From contig OU744450.1 of the NCBI GenBank assembly GCA_916610825.1, positions 4,552,578-4,616,577 of the forward strand: a stretch of DNA of 64,000 bases. The letters are read 5' to 3'. Made by a program: the position numbers and the translations under genes. Shown one piece after another: positions 36,732-49,192 of the stretch; positions within the stretch are counted from its first letter, which is position 1; each line of letters begins with the position of its first letter. The notes below the pieces were generated by a model. That model made no database searches. It had not been told where the DNA came from and saw nothing but the letters and a program-made list of their open reading frames with translations. This DNA is from Haliclystus octoradiatus. Lineage: Eukaryota > Cnidaria > Staurozoa > Stauromedusae > Haliclystidae.

Positions 36732-37416
36732 CTAAGAATCAATGGGAATCACATAATACATTAATTGTTGTTGATATAAAATAACGAGAAGCTTGATTGT
36801 AGACGGCTTATTACTTCCAATATGTGATACAGTGATATCCTAAGGTATTATCCCATGGGGATGTAACTTCCATTGCGCTTCAATAAGGTTGTTCAAATAC
36901 AGCTTGACCATAAAACGTTTCACCTCATGGAATAATACCCCAAATATCTTTTCACAAAGAAAAGATTCAGCAATAGAAATTGAACTAAAATAAAATGAAG
37001 AAATTGTAAAGCCGACAAAAAGTATACCTTAAAGTTTTTCATGACAACGAATACCCTAAAATCTTGCTCTGAATTTTGAAAAAGATTCCCCGTGGATTAG
37101 AATGTCTCCGTTTACTTACAATAAGAAAGTAGCCCTCGAGTTTTAGTTCTAGGACAGTCAAACATTCTCTATTAACATCTTCAGCTTTTTCGATATCTCC
37201 AATTTCATAAATTTTCAAATACTATTTTGTCATTTTCAAAATCCCACCTCATTATAATTAAGATAAGCTATTTCCCACAAAGAAGGGATTTTAGACAATA
37301 TCTTACAATGAGCACGAATAGATTATTTAATTGTCTTTTTATCAATTCCAGTTGACATTGAATAAAATACTTTAAAAATCTTTATCTTATTACAAAGAAA
37401 ATGCACAGCTTCTTAC

Positions 37417-37665
37417 ACTGTACATGAAGTTCTTGATCCGCTATCTGTGTGTCAAACCCATTTGATATTGCCGTACAAATCACATCTTTGCCATCATCTT
37501 CTCTAAATAGCACATATGAGCTACCTGAGCTTGCATCTTGTTCATCGATAGTAATTGAAATGACAACATCTGCACTAGGAATATTTGTATCTGCTGTGCA
37601 AGTGATTCCTGGTGCATCTCCAGATTTCAAAGAACCAGGAACTATCAAGCTTACTGATTCCAGAT
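37417..37665 (-). CDS. Ig-like repeat exon 15 (class II variant)
   Basis: 249 nt, phase 1-1. LESVSLIVPGSLKSGDAP head, DEQDASSGSSYVLFREDD (Phe-Arg where others have Ser-Lys), AISNGFDTQIADQ and tail ELHVQ. It lies just beyond the right boundary of the 4603-bp tandem duplication and has no copy there. Confidence 0.82.
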
Positions 37666-38252
37666 CTAAGGAGTAAGGTTAATACGATCACATTTATGTA
37701 GGAAATGTTGATGTCCAGTTAGTTAACAACAATTACATGATCAACATGCGCACTTTCACGATAATAAGGGATTCTATTGAAATAATATTTTTTCAAATTA
37801 ACAATTGATTCTGATGTATGTTAATGAAATGAAAGAATTAATTGTTGAAGTCTGGAGCCTATCCGATAAGAATTGACGCTTAGAATAGACGCATCAGAAC
37901 ATCGATATCTGTAAGCGTCATTTCTTATCGGGTCAGCTTCCAAATTTCAACAGCCGATGTTTTCATTTGGTAAACACCAGAATGAATCACTATACTTTGA
38001 AAAATAATTTTTCAGTAGAATCCTGAAAGTCATTGAAAAGAATAAAACCTTCGATATTGGTTATATTTTAATCACGAAACATCCAATATTCCAACGAAGA
38101 CAATTACAATATTTCTATTGATTGAGATTCATAATCAATGTTTTATTTAATGTGATTTAAGCTGTCTGACTGATTAAACATAGGAATCAATAATTATACA
38201 GCAGAACTGTAAATAATAAATCAATTTTATAAATTCAAAATACAGACAATCA

Positions 38253-38360
38253 TGTTTGCCACTCAAAGTTTCACGCCAAGCGATCATCAGGTAATCTATT
38301 CCTGAATATATTCGTGAATAGATTGCCTAATGATCGCCTTGAGCTTTGGAGTAGCAAACA
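38253..38360. repeat. Conserved intronic palindrome H2 (representative of about nine copies)
   Basis: Arms TTTGCCACTCAAAGTTTCA...GCGATCATCAGG.AATCTATTC and GAATAGATTGCCTAATGATCGC...CTTTGGAGTAGCAAA form a ~47-bp imperfect inverted repeat around ~14 bases. Related copies lie near 31342-31440, 35945-36043, 40470-40575, 42768-42873, 46149-46255, 48474-48579 and 51927-52035. An interrupted copy lies at 24438-24510 plus 25280-25320. Confidence 0.8.
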
Positions 38361-38818
38361 CGGTTGTTTGATTTCTGGCTTTCATAATTTAGATATAAAG
38401 TTTAGGTTTTATAAAAAAGTGATCACCAATATGTCAGAAAAGCTTCAGTGCGGTAACCAATTTCAAATACATTTTGTCAAAGTAGCTTATTATTGTTAAC
38501 ACAATGTGTCGCATTGATATTACAAAAAATGGGCAAGCTAAAGCATTTCGACATTTGCAGAAACCAATAATATCGAGATCATGATGGCTAAATTTGTTTA
38601 GTTGCTTATCATTTATTCAGTATTCATTTGAATTTATCATGTAACCACAAACAGGGTAGGTTTCAGATATTTTATACAGAGGCGGCTCGTGAATTCTGTT
38701 ATATGATGTCGAAGCGTTTATACGGTTAATAGCCAGAGACCCTTTCTGAAGCCAGTCAATGGTGCTTCTACCATGGACCTCAAGACCTAGATTCACAAAA
38801 CAACCAAGCAACTCTTAC

Positions 38819-39067
38819 AATAAACTGCGAGTGTTTCTTGAATGGTCTTTGTATCGAAACCAATTGATGTTGCAGTACAAATAACATCTTTGCCATCATC
38901 TTCTTTTGATAGCACATATGAGCTACCTGAGCTTGCATCTTCTCCATCGATAGTAATTGAAATGGCAACATCTGAACTAGGAATATTTTTATCTGCTATG
39001 CAAGTGATTCCTGGAGTATCTCCAGATTTCAACAAACTTGGAATGGTGATGCTGACCGAATCCAGAT
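38819..39067 (-). CDS. Ig-like repeat exon 14 (class I)
   Basis: 249 nt, phase 1-1. Class I: IADKNIPSSDVAISITIDGE (Ala replacing the usual second Val), then SIGFDTKTIQETLAVY. Paired with exon 13 across a ~595-bp intron, the short-intron half of the two-exon unit. Confidence 0.83.
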
Positions 39068-40411
39068 CTAAGAATCAATGATAATCACATGCTAAATTAA
39101 TTGTTTTTGATATAACATAACGAGAAGCTTGATTGCAGACGGTCTATTATATCCGATATATCCTACTTTGATAACCTAAGGTATTATCCGAAGAGGTTGT
39201 AACTTCCATTGCGCTTCAATGAGGATGTTCAATACAGTTTGACCATAAAAACGTTTCACATCATGGAAACGATATCCTAAATTTTTCATGACAAAGATGC
39301 CCCTTAATCTTTTCTGAATTTTAAAAAAGGAACCTCGTATATTTGAAAATCCCCGTATAGTAACAATATGAAAGTTACCAACAAGTATTCGTTCTTGGAT
39401 GATTAAACATTCTCTATTTCCATCTTAAGCTTTTTCTATTTCTCTAATTTCATAAATTTTCAAATCAGTTAGGTCTATTTCGAAATCCCGTCTCATTATA
39501 GTTAAGATAACCTATTCCCCACAATGAAGGGCTTTGAAACAATATCTTATTATGAGCAAGAATAGATTTTTTAATTGTCTTTTTCTCAAGTCCAGTTGAC
39601 ATTCAATGAAAATACAATAAAAATATTTATCTTGTTACAGAGGAAATACAAAAGCTTCTTACACTGTACATCAAGTGATTGGTCCGCTGTCTTTGGGTCA
39701 AATCCATTGGATGTTGCAGTACAAATCACATCTTTACCATCATCTTCTTTTGATAACACATATGAGCTACCTGAACTTGCATCTTGTCCATCGATAGTAA
39801 TTGAAATGACAACATCTGCACTAGGAATATTTGTATCTGCTGTGCAGGTGATTCCTGGTGCATCTCCAGATTTCAAAGAACCAGGAACTATCAAGCTTAC
39901 TGAATCCAGATCTAAGGAGTAACGATAATACGATCACATTTATGTAGGAAATGTTAATTTTCAGTTGGTTAAGAACAATTATATGATCAACAGGCGCACT
40001 TTCACGATAACAATGGATTATATTGAAATAATATTTTTTCAAAGTAACAATTGATTCTGATGTATGTCAATGAACTGAAAGAATTAACTGTTGAAGTCTG
40101 GAGCCTATCCGATAAGAAATGACGCTTAGAATAGACGCATCAGAACATCGATATCTATAAGCGTCCTTTCTTATCGGGTCAGCTTCCAGCTTTTAACAAT
40201 CAATGTTTCCAGTTGGTAAACACCAGAATGAGTCGCTATACTTTTAAAAATAGTTTTCAGTAGGATCTTCAAAGCTATATATAAGAAAACATCGCTTAAC
40301 TTCCAATATTCCAATGAAGATAATTCCATTATTTCTATTATCGAGATTCAAAATCCATGTTTTTTAATGCTGTGTAATCTGTCTTACTGATTGAACATAG
40401 GAATCAATAAC
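38986..40411. repeat. Partial third copy of the 4.6-kb segment
   Basis: From the class I exon at 38819-39067 through exon 39663-39911 and on to ~40411, the sequence is almost the same as 34352-35778, offset ~4633. It lacks the LINE, MITE and (ATC)n insertions. It is thus an older or separately exchanged version of the two-exon unit. Confidence 0.8.
39663..39911 (-). CDS. Ig-like repeat exon 13 (class II)
   Basis: 249 nt, phase 1-1. Class II consensus: SLIVPGSLKSGDAPGITC, NIPSADVV, DGQDASSG, TATSNGFDPKTADQSLDVQ. Its translation is identical to those of 35030-35278 and 30427-30675, and much of the flanking intron also matches, marking a partial third copy of the 4.6-kb duplicated segment. Confidence 0.84.
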
Positions 40412-41032
40412 TATACAGCACAGCTTTGAATAACATATACATTTTATAGAGTAAAAAATCAGAAAGTCATGTGTGCCATTCAAAGTTTAACGCCAAAGCG
40501 ATCACCAGGCAATATATTCCGGAACTTATTCAGGAATTGATTGCCTGATGATCTCCTTAAACATAGGAGTAGCAAACAACATTGTCGGATTTCTGGCTTT
40601 TATATTTTAGATATTAATTTATGTTTTACAAAATTATGATCGTCAATATGTCAGAAAAGTTTTAACGCTATTATCAATTTAGAATAACTTTTGTCAAAAT
40701 AAATTATTATTATTAGCCCAACATGTCGCACTGATATTACAAAAATGGGCAAGCTAAAGCATTTTACATTTGAAGAAACCAATAAAATAGTGATGGTGAT
40801 GGCTGAATTATTATAGTTTATTATCATTTACTCAGTATTCATTTGGATTTATCATATAGCCACAAACCGGCTAGGTTTTCAGCTATTTTCTGCCGAGGTG
40901 GTTCGTGAATTTTATTATATGATGTCGAAGCGTTTATACGGTTAATAGGCAGAGACCCTTCCTGAAGCCAGCCAAAGGTGCTTCTACCATGGACCTCAAC
41001 TAGATTCACAAAACCAATCAAGTAACACTTAC

Positions 41033-41281
41033 AATAAACAGCAAGTGTTTCTTGAATGGTCTTTGTATCAAACCCGGTTGATGTTGCAATACAAATCACA
41101 TCTTTGCCATCATCTTCTCTTGATAACACATATGAGCTAGCTAAGCTTGCATCTTGTCCATCGATAGAAATTGAAATGACAAATTCTGCACTAGGAATAT
41201 TTGTAGCTGCTGTGCAAGTGATTGCTGGAGTATCTCCAGATTTCAACAAACTTGGAATGGTGATGCTGACCGAATCCAGAT
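41033..41281 (-). CDS. Ig-like repeat exon 12 (class I, divergent)
   Basis: 249 nt, phase 1-1. Class I head and tail, but with many private changes: GDTPAITC, TAATNIPSAEFV, SISIDGQDASLASSY, REDDGKDVICIATSTG. The cysteine pair is kept. It is one of the more diverged members in the centre of the array and has no near-identical partner in this window. Confidence 0.82.
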
Positions 41282-41934
41282 CTAAGTATCAATGATAATC
41301 ACATGCTAAATTAATTGTTGCTGATATAAAATAACGAGAAGTTTCATTGTAAGCGGTTTATTACGTCCAGTATATGATGCTTTGATATCCTAAGGTATTA
41401 TTCCAAGAGGTTTTAGCTTCCATTGCACTTCAATAAGGTTGTTCAAGTACAATCTAACCATATAAACGATTCACCTCATGGAAGATTCTCGATAAGACCA
41501 AATATATTTCTACAAAGGACAGATTCATCTATCAAAATTGAACTACAAAATAAAATGAACAAATATCTTGGCGACAAAAAGTATATCTCAAACTTTTTCA
41601 TGACAAACAATACACTAAAATCATGTTCTGAATCTTAACAAAGGTACCCCGTATATTTGAAAGTCTCTGTGTACTTACAATATGAATGTAGCTCTCGAAT
41701 TTTAGTTCTAGGATAAACAACATTCTCTATTAACATCTTCAGCAACATTATTTTGCCACTTTCAAAATCCCTACTCCTTATAAGCTATTACCCACAAAGA
41801 AAGGCTTCTAGACAATATTTTATAATGAGCATGAATAGACTCTCTAATTGTCTTTTTATCAAGTCCAGTTGACGTTTAATAAAAATAGAATAAACAAATG
41901 TATCTTTTTACAAAGAAAATGCACAGATTCTTAC

Positions 41935-42183
41935 ACTGTACTTGAAGTTCTTGATCCACTATCTGTGTGTCAAACCCATTTGACATTGCCGTACAAATTA
42001 CATATTTGCCATCATCTTCTTTTGTAAGCACATATGAGCTACCTGGGCTTGCGTCTTGTTCATCGATAGTAATTGAAATGACAACATCTGCACTAGGAAT
42101 ATTTGTATCTGCTGTGCAGGTGATTCCTGGTGCATCTCCAGATTTCAAAGAACCAGGAACTACCAAGCTCATTGCATCCAGAT
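41935..42183 (-). CDS. Ig-like repeat exon 11 (class II variant)
   Basis: 249 nt, phase 1-1. LDAMSLVVPGSLKSGDAP head, DEQDASPGSSYVLTKEDDGKYVIC (Tyr for the usual Asp before VIC), AMSNGFDTQIVDQ and tail ELQVQ. The donor lies in CTTAC on the plus strand as in the others; both cysteines are present. Partner of 47640-47888. Confidence 0.82.
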
Positions 42184-42891
42184 CTAGGTAGTAAGGATGA
42201 TAAGATTACATTATGTAGGAAATGTTGATTTGAAGTTGGTTAAGAACAATTATCTGATCAACATGCACACTTTCACGATAATAGGAATTTCCTTTGAAAA
42301 ACATTTACAAAGAAACGATTGATCCTTGTGTATATTAATTAACTGAGTATTTTATTTGTTAAAGTTTGAATCCGATCCAATAAGAAATAACGCTTAGAAT
42401 GGACGCATCAGAACATCGATATCTATAAGCGTCATTTCTTATCGGATCAGCTTACAACTTCCTTCAATCCATTGTATCAGTTGATATACATTATAATCAA
42501 TCATCACTTTAAAAAATAATTTTTCAGTAGAATTCTGCAAGTTATTTATAAGAAGACAACGTTGGATATTGTTTATATTTTTATACCGAAACTTCCAATA
42601 TTCCAATGATGATAGTTCCATTATTTGTATAGATCGATATTCATAATCAATGTTTTATATATAATGTGGTGTAAGTTGTCTCACTGATTGAACATGGGAA
42701 TCAATAGCTATACAGGAGATCTTTAAATATTGTATAAACTATAAAAAGTCAAAAATCAGACAATCATGTTTGCCATTCAAAGTTTCACGTCAAGCGATCA
42801 TCAGGCAATCTATTACGGAATATGATCGTGAATAGATTGCCTAATGATCGCCTTAAACTTTGGAGTAGCAAAACAATCAAGAAACTCTTAC

Positions 42892-43140
42892 AATAAACAG
42901 CGAGTGTTTCTTGAATGGTCTTTGTATCAAAACCAATCGATGTTGCAGTACAAATAACATCTTTGCCATCATCTTCTTTTGATAGCACATATGAGCTACC
43001 TGAGCTTGCATCTTCTCCATCGATAGTAATTGAAATGACAACATCTGAACTCGGAATATTTTTATCTGCTATGCAAGTGATTCCTGGAGTATCTCCAGAT
43101 TTCAACAAACTTGGAATGGTGATGCTGACCGAATCCAGAT
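42892..43140 (-). CDS. Ig-like repeat exon 10 (class I)
   Basis: 249 nt, phase 1-1, class I throughout (IADKNIPSSDVV, DGEDASSG, TIQETLAVY). Translation is identical to 48598-48846. Like that copy, its 3' flank joins directly to a palindrome (~42768-42869). This shows that a deletion shortening the intron happened before the ~5.7-kb duplication. Confidence 0.84.
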
Positions 43141-43486
43141 CTAAGAATCAATGATAATCACATGCTAAATTAATTGTTGTTGATATAACATAACGAGAAG
43201 CTTGATTGCAGACGGTCTATTATATCCGATATATGATACTTTGATATCCTAAGGTATTATCCCAAGAGGTGGTAACTTCCATTGCACTTCAATGAGGTTG
43301 TTAAAATACAGTTTAACCATAAAAACGTTTCTCCTCATGGATAAGATATCCTAAATTTTTCAAGACGAAGAATGCCCTAAAATCTTCTTCTGAATTTTAA
43401 AAAGGGTACCTCGTATATTTGAACGTCCCCGTATACTAACAATGTGAAAGTTACCAACGAGTATTAGTTCTTGAATGAATAAAGGT

Positions 43487-44205
43487 TTACCACACACTTG
43501 CCATATTTGTATTCATATTTACTAAACGAGAAAATGTTGGGAGACACGAGTGAAGCGCTAAAAAATCACAAGCTCCGAGCGAGTGATTAATAGATTCTCA
43601 AGTGTCTCCCAACTTTTTCGACTTTAGTAAATATGAATACAAACATTTGCAAGCGTGTGGTAACCCTTCTCTAAAATAAAACAAGCTTCGGAATTTCATT
43701 CGAGGGCGAATTATCAATTCACAATTTAAAATTCAATTTCTATTCATAAACCAAGCAAAAGAAATCCCATAGCAAGATAGATATTGTTGAATAAAGAAAG
43801 ACAAATACAAGAACGTCTGTAATAGAAGTTGTACATATAGTTCTCTAGAAGTTGATGTACTAATTGTTATCTAAATTTAAGGTTTACCTTGAAACAGCGT
43901 AGCCTATAATTGTTTTTCATTCTGTGTATTTATTTTGCATGCTGCACAACAAATAACTCATTTATGACGCTTTTCAATGAATATAAACATCTTGAGCTAA
44001 ATATTGTTTTGTAAATCGTTGCCATATTTGAGATATTTATTGAATTGTCATCGGAAAGTTATTATTTCTGCATTTTATCACAGATAAAACTTTTGAAGCT
44101 AGCGGTTTTTCCTGGTTTTTGGAGCCATGTTTTACCTTAGGATTTCATGCACGCTCTTTCGACCAATCAGATCGCAGAAAACCTTCCAGATATTTTGGAA
44201 TAAAC
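43487..44205. mobile_element. Dispersed 0.72-kb repeat with a foldback end, copy 1
   Basis: Positions 43487-43663 form a foldback: TTACCACACACTTGCCATAT...TTTACTAAACGAG and ...TTTAGTAAATATGAATAC...GTGTGGTAA, ~70-bp arms containing TGTTGGGAGACAC/GTGTCTCCCAAC. It is followed by ~540 bp (to TTCCAGATATTTTGGAATA) that is conserved with the copies at 49193 and 57700. No ORF of note. Confidence 0.75.
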
Positions 44206-44461
44206 ATTCTCTATTATCATCTTCAGCTTTTTCGATTAGTTAAATTTCATAAATTTTCAAATACAATTAGGTCATTTTCAAAATCTCGTCTCAATATGAT
44301 TAAGATAAGCTATTCCCCACAAAGAAGGGCTTTTTGAGACATTATCTTATTATGAGCAAGAATAGATTTTTTAATTGTCTTTTTCTCAAGTCCAGTTGAC
44401 ATTGAATGAAAATACAATAAAATATTTATCTTGTTACAGAGGAAATACAAAAGCTTCTTAC

Positions 44462-44710
44462 ACTGTACATCAAGTGATTGGTCCGCTGTCTTTGTGTCAA
44501 ACCCATTTGATGTTGCAGTACAAGTCACATCTTTGCCATCATCTTCTTTTGATAGCACATACGAGCTACCTGAGCTTGCCTCTTGTCCATCGATAGTAAT
44601 TGAAATGACAACATCTGAACTAGGAATATTTGTATCTGCTGTGCAAGTGATTCCTGGGGCATCTCCAGATTTCAACAAACTTGGAATGGTGATGCTGACC
44701 GAATCCAGAT
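44462..44710 (-). CDS. Ig-like repeat exon 9 (class I head, class II tail)
   Basis: 249 nt, phase 1-1. SITIPSLLKSGDAP head, NIPSSDVV, DGQEASSG, VTCTATSNGFDTKTADQ and QSLDVQ tail: the same mosaic arrangement as 50169-50417. The long intron on its 5' side ends in normal pyrimidine/AG context. The intron on its other side contains the 0.7-kb repeat element starting at 43487. Confidence 0.83.
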
Positions 44711-45398
44711 CTAAGAATCAATAGGAATCACATGATACATTAATTGTTGTTGATATAAAATAACGAGAAGCTTGATTGCAGATGGCTTATTACGTCCAAT
44801 ATGTGATACAGTGATATCCTAAGGTATTATCCCAAGAGGTTGTAACTTCCATTGTGCTTCAATAAGATTGTTCAAATACAGTTTGACCATAAAACGTTTC
44901 ACCTCATTGGAATAATACCCCAAATATCATTTAACAAAGAAAAGATTCAGCAATAAAAATTGAATTCAAAAATGAAATGAAGAAGCTGTAAGGCGACAAA
45001 AAGCATACCTCAAAGTTTTTCATGACAACGAATACCCTAAAATCTTGTTCTGAATTTTGAAAAAAGGTACCCCGTTTATTTGAATGTCTCCGTTTAATTA
45101 TAATATGAAAGTAACCCTCAAGTTTTAGTTCTAGGATAATCAAACATTCTCTATTAACATCTTCAGCTTTTTCGATATCTCCAATTTCATAAATTTTCAA
45201 ATACTATTTTATCATTTTTAGAATCCCACCTCATTATAATTAAGATAAGCTATTTCCCACAAAGAAGGGATTTTAGACAATATCTTACAATGAGCACGAA
45301 TAGATTATTTAATTGTCTTTTTATCAATTCCAGTTGACATTGAATAAATTACTTTAAAAATCTTTATGTTATTACAAAGAAAATGCACAGCTTCTTAC

Positions 45399-45647
45399 AC
45401 TGTACATGAAGTTCTTGATCCGCTATCTGTGTGTCAAACCCATTTGACATTGCCGTACAGATCACATCTTTGCCATCATCTTCTTTTGTAAGCATATATG
45501 AACTACCTGAGCTTGCATCTTGTCCAACGATAGTAATTGAAATGACAACATCTGAGCTAGGAATATTTGTATCTGCTGTGCAAGTGATTCCTGGCGCATC
45601 TCCAGATTTCAAAGAACCAGAAACTATCAAGCTTACTGAATCCAGAT
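45399..45647 (-). CDS. Ig-like repeat exon 8 (class II variant)
   Basis: 249 nt, phase 1-1. Head SLIVSGSLKSGDAP, NIPSSDVV, then ITIVGQDASSG (Val replacing the usual Asp before Gly), SSYMLTKEDD and AMSNGFDTQIADQELHVQ. The IVGQ and YML substitutions are unique in the array and fall in the putative loop between the two cysteines. Confidence 0.82.
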
Positions 45648-46713
45648 CTAAGGAGTAACCAGAATACGATCACATTTATGTAGGAATTTTTGATTTTCAG
45701 TTGGTTAAGAACAATTATATGATCAACATGCGCACTTTCACGATAATAAGGGATTCTATTGAAATAGTATTTTTTCAAAGTAACAATTGATTTTGATGTA
45801 TGTCAATGAACTGAAAGAATTAACTGTTGAAGTCTGGAGCCTATCCGATAAGAAATGACGCTTAGAATAGACGCATCAGAACATCGATATCTATAAGCGT
45901 CATTTCTTATAGGGTCAGCTTCCAACTTTCAACAGTCAATGTTATTATATTTGTTGTTTATATTTTAATTGCGAAACATCCAATATTCCAACGTAGACAA
46001 TTACAATATTTCTATTGATTGAGATTCATAATCAATATTTTATTTAATGTGATTTAAGCTGTCTTACTGATTGAACATAGGAATCAATAATTATACAGCA
46101 GAACTGTAAATAATATATAAATTTCATAAATTCAAAAAATAGACAATCATGTTTGCCATTCAAAGGTTCACCCAAAGCGATCATCAGGCAATCTATTCCG
46201 GAATATATTCATGAATAGATTGCCTAATCATTGGCTTGAACTTTGAGTAGCAAACACGTTTGTCTGATTTCTGACTTTTATATTGGAGGTATGAAGTTTA
46301 TGTTTTATAAAATTATGATCGTCAATATGTCAGAAAAGCTTCAGCGCAATAATTAATTTAGAATAACTTTTTTCAAAACAATTTATCATTATTAGCCCAA
46401 CATGTCGCATGACATTACAAAAATGAGTAAGGTAAATCCTTTTGACATTTGATGAAACCAAGAAAATAGTGATGATGGTGGCTAAATTATTATACTTTAT
46501 TATCATCTACTCAGTATTTATTTGAATTTCTCATACAGCCACAAACCGCTTAGGTTTTAGCTATTTTCTGCCGATGTGGTGTGTGAAATCTGTTATATGA
46601 TGTTGAAGCGTTTATACAGTTAATAGCCAGAGACAATTCCTGAAGCCAGCCAATGGTGCTTCTACCATGGACCTCAAGACCTAGATTCAGAAAAACAATC
46701 AAGAAACTCTTAC

Positions 46714-46962
46714 ACTTAACAGCAAGTGTTTCTTGAATGGTCTTTGTATCAAAACCAATTGATGTTGCAGTACAAATCACATCTTTGCCATCATCTTCTT
46801 TTGATAGCGCATATGAGCTACCTGAGCTTGCATCTTTTCCATCGATAGTAATTGAAATGACAATATCTGAGCTAGGAATATTTGTATCTGCTGTGCAAGT
46901 GATTCCTGGGGCATCTCCAGATTTCAACAAACTTGGAATGGTGATGCTGACCGAATCCACAT
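46714..46962 (-). CDS. Ig-like repeat exon 7 (class I with DAP head)
   Basis: 249 nt, phase 1-1. Head SITIPSLLKSGDAPGITC, NIPSSDIV, DGKDASSGSSYALSKEDD and tail KTIQETLAVK. The GDAP/TADTN segment is more typical of class II, so the N-terminal half looks converted. The tail ends in Lys rather than Tyr before the split codon, as in 34185-34433 and 29582-29830. Confidence 0.83.
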
Positions 46963-47639
46963 CTAAGAATCAACAATAATCACATGCTAAATTATTTGTT
47001 GTTGACATAAAATAACGAGAAGCTTCATTGTAAGCGGTATATTACGTCCAATATATGATACTTTGATATCCTAACGTATTATCCCAAGAGGTTGTAGCTT
47101 CCATTGCACTTCAATGAGGATATTCAAATACAATCTAACCATAAAAACGATTCACCTCATAGAAAATATACCCCAAATATATTTTTAAAAAGGACAATTT
47201 CAGCTATCAAAATTGAACTACAAAATAAAATGAACAAGTTTCTTTGCGTCAAAAGTGCACCTCAAAGTTTTTCATGACAAAGAATACACTAAAATCTTGT
47301 TCTGAATTTAAAAATGTACCCCGTATATTTGAATGTCTCAGTTTACTTACAATATGAAAGTAACCCACGAGTTTTAGTTCTAGGACGGTCAAACATTCTC
47401 TATTAACATCTTCAGCTTTTTCGATTTCTCAAATTTCATAAATTTTCAAATACTATTTTGTCACTTTCAAAATCGATACTCGTTATAAGCCATTACCAAC
47501 AAAGAAGGGCTTTTAGACAATATCTTACAATGAGCAAGAATAGACTCTCTAATTGTCTTTTTAGCAAGTCCAGTTGACGTTTAATAAAAATAGAATAAAC
47601 AAATGTATCGTTTTACAAAGAAAATGCACAGCTTCTTAC

Positions 47640-47888
47640 ACTGTACATGAAGTTCTTGATCCATTATCTGTGTGTCAAACCCATTTGACATTGCCGTACA
47701 AATCACATCTTTGCCATCATCTTCTTTTGATAACACATATGAGCTACCTGGGCTTGCATCTTGTTCATCGATAGTAATTGAAATGACAACATCTCCACTA
47801 GGAATATTTGTATCTGCTGTGCAGGTGATTCCTGGTGCATCTCCAGATTTCAAAGAACCAGGAACTACCAAGCTCATTGCATCCAGAT
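47640..47888 (-). CDS. Ig-like repeat exon 6 (class II variant)
   Basis: 249 nt, phase 1-1. Head LDAMSLVVPGSLKSGDAP, then NIPSGDVV, DEQDASPGSS, AMSNGFDTQIMDQ and tail ELHVQ. The DAM start and SPG loop are shared only with 41935-42183, its partner in the duplication. Both cysteines are conserved. Confidence 0.83.
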
Positions 47889-48597
47889 CTAGGTAGTAAG
47901 GATGATAAGATTACATTTATGTAGGAAATGTTGATTTGAAGTTGGTTAAGAACAATTATCTGATCAACATGCACACTTTCACGATAATAGGAATTTCCTT
48001 TGAAAAACATTTACAAAGAAACAATTGATCCTGGTGTATATTAATTAACTGAGTATTTTATTTGTTAAAGTTTGAATCCGATCCAATAAGAAATAACGCT
48101 TAGAATGGACGCATCAGAACATCGATATCTATAAGCGTCATTTCTTATCGGATCAGCTTACAACTTCCTTCAATCCATTGTATCAGTTGATATACATTAT
48201 AATCAATCATCACTTTAAAAAATAATTTTTCAGTAGAATTCTGCAAGTTATTTATAAGAAGACAACGTTGGATATTGTTTATATTTTTATACCGAAACTT
48301 CCAATATTCCAATGATGATAGTTCCATTATTTGTATAGATCGATATTCATAATCCATGTTTTATATATAATGTGGTGTAAGTTGTCTCACTGATTGAACA
48401 TGGGAATCAATAGCTATACAGGAGATCTTTAAATATTGTATAAACTATAAAAAGTCAAAAATCAGACAATCATGTTTGCCATTCAAAGTTTCACGTCAAG
48501 CGATCATCAGGCAATCTATTACGGAATATAATCGTGAATAGATTGCCTAATGATCGCCTTAAACTTTGGAGTAGCAAAACAATCAAGAAACTCTTAC

Positions 48598-48846
48598 AAT
48601 AAACAGCGAGTGTTTCTTGAATGGTCTTTGTATCAAAACCAATCGATGTTGCAGTACAAATAACATCTTTGCCATCATCTTCTTTTGATAGCACATATGA
48701 GCTACCTGAGCTTGCATCTTCTCCATCGATAGTAATTGAAATGACAACATCTGAACTCGGAATATTTTTATCTGCTATGCAAGTGATTCCTGGAGTATCT
48801 CCAGATTTCAACAAACTTGGAATGGTGATGCTGACCGAATCCAGAT
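48598..48846 (-). CDS. Ig-like repeat exon 5 (class I)
   Basis: 249 nt, phase 1-1. Class I consensus: SITIPSLLKSGDTPGITC, IADKNIPSSDVV, DGEDASSG, SIGFDTKTIQETLAVY. Its translation is identical to the exon at 42892-43140, its partner in the ~5.7-kb duplication. The intron on its 3' side is shortened: the palindrome at ~48474-48575 runs almost directly into the sequence beside the donor. Confidence 0.84.
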
Positions 48847-49192
48847 CTAAGAATCAATGACAATCACATGATAAATTAATTGCTGTTGATATAACATAAC
48901 GAGAAGCTTGATTGCAGACGGTCTATTATATCCGATATATGCTACTTTGATAACCTAAGGTATTATCCCAAGAGGTTGTAACTTCCATTGCACTTCAATA
49001 AGGGTGTTAAAATACAGTTTAACCATAAAAACGTTTCTCATCATGGATAAGATATCCTAAATTTTTCAAGACGAAGAATGCCCTAAAATCTTCTTCTGAA
49101 TTTTAAAAAGGGTACCTCGTATATTTGAACGTCCCCGTATACTAACAATTTGAAAGTTACCAACGAGTATTAGTTCTTGAATGAATAAAGGT

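Larger units (their letters stand above)
32529..37131. repeat. 4603-bp tandem duplication, copy 2
   Basis: Directly adjacent to copy 1. The junction reads AAGAAAGTAG|TTGTTTTACG, i.e. Ig intron sequence joined to the middle of the LINE, which defines the breakpoint. Contains Ig exons 18, 17 and 16. Beyond 37131 the sequence returns to the normal intron (CCCTCGAGTTTTAG). The near-identity implies a very recent event or an assembly duplicate. Confidence 0.93.
41290..46970. repeat. ~5.7-kb tandem duplication, copy 1
   Basis: Constant offset of 5705-5706 bp to the right-hand copy over exons 11, 10, 9 and 8. Similarity is highest at ~42180-44700 (almost identical) and falls to roughly 90% near both ends, so the outer boundaries are approximate. 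Includes the 0.7-kb repeat element at 43487. Confidence 0.85.
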
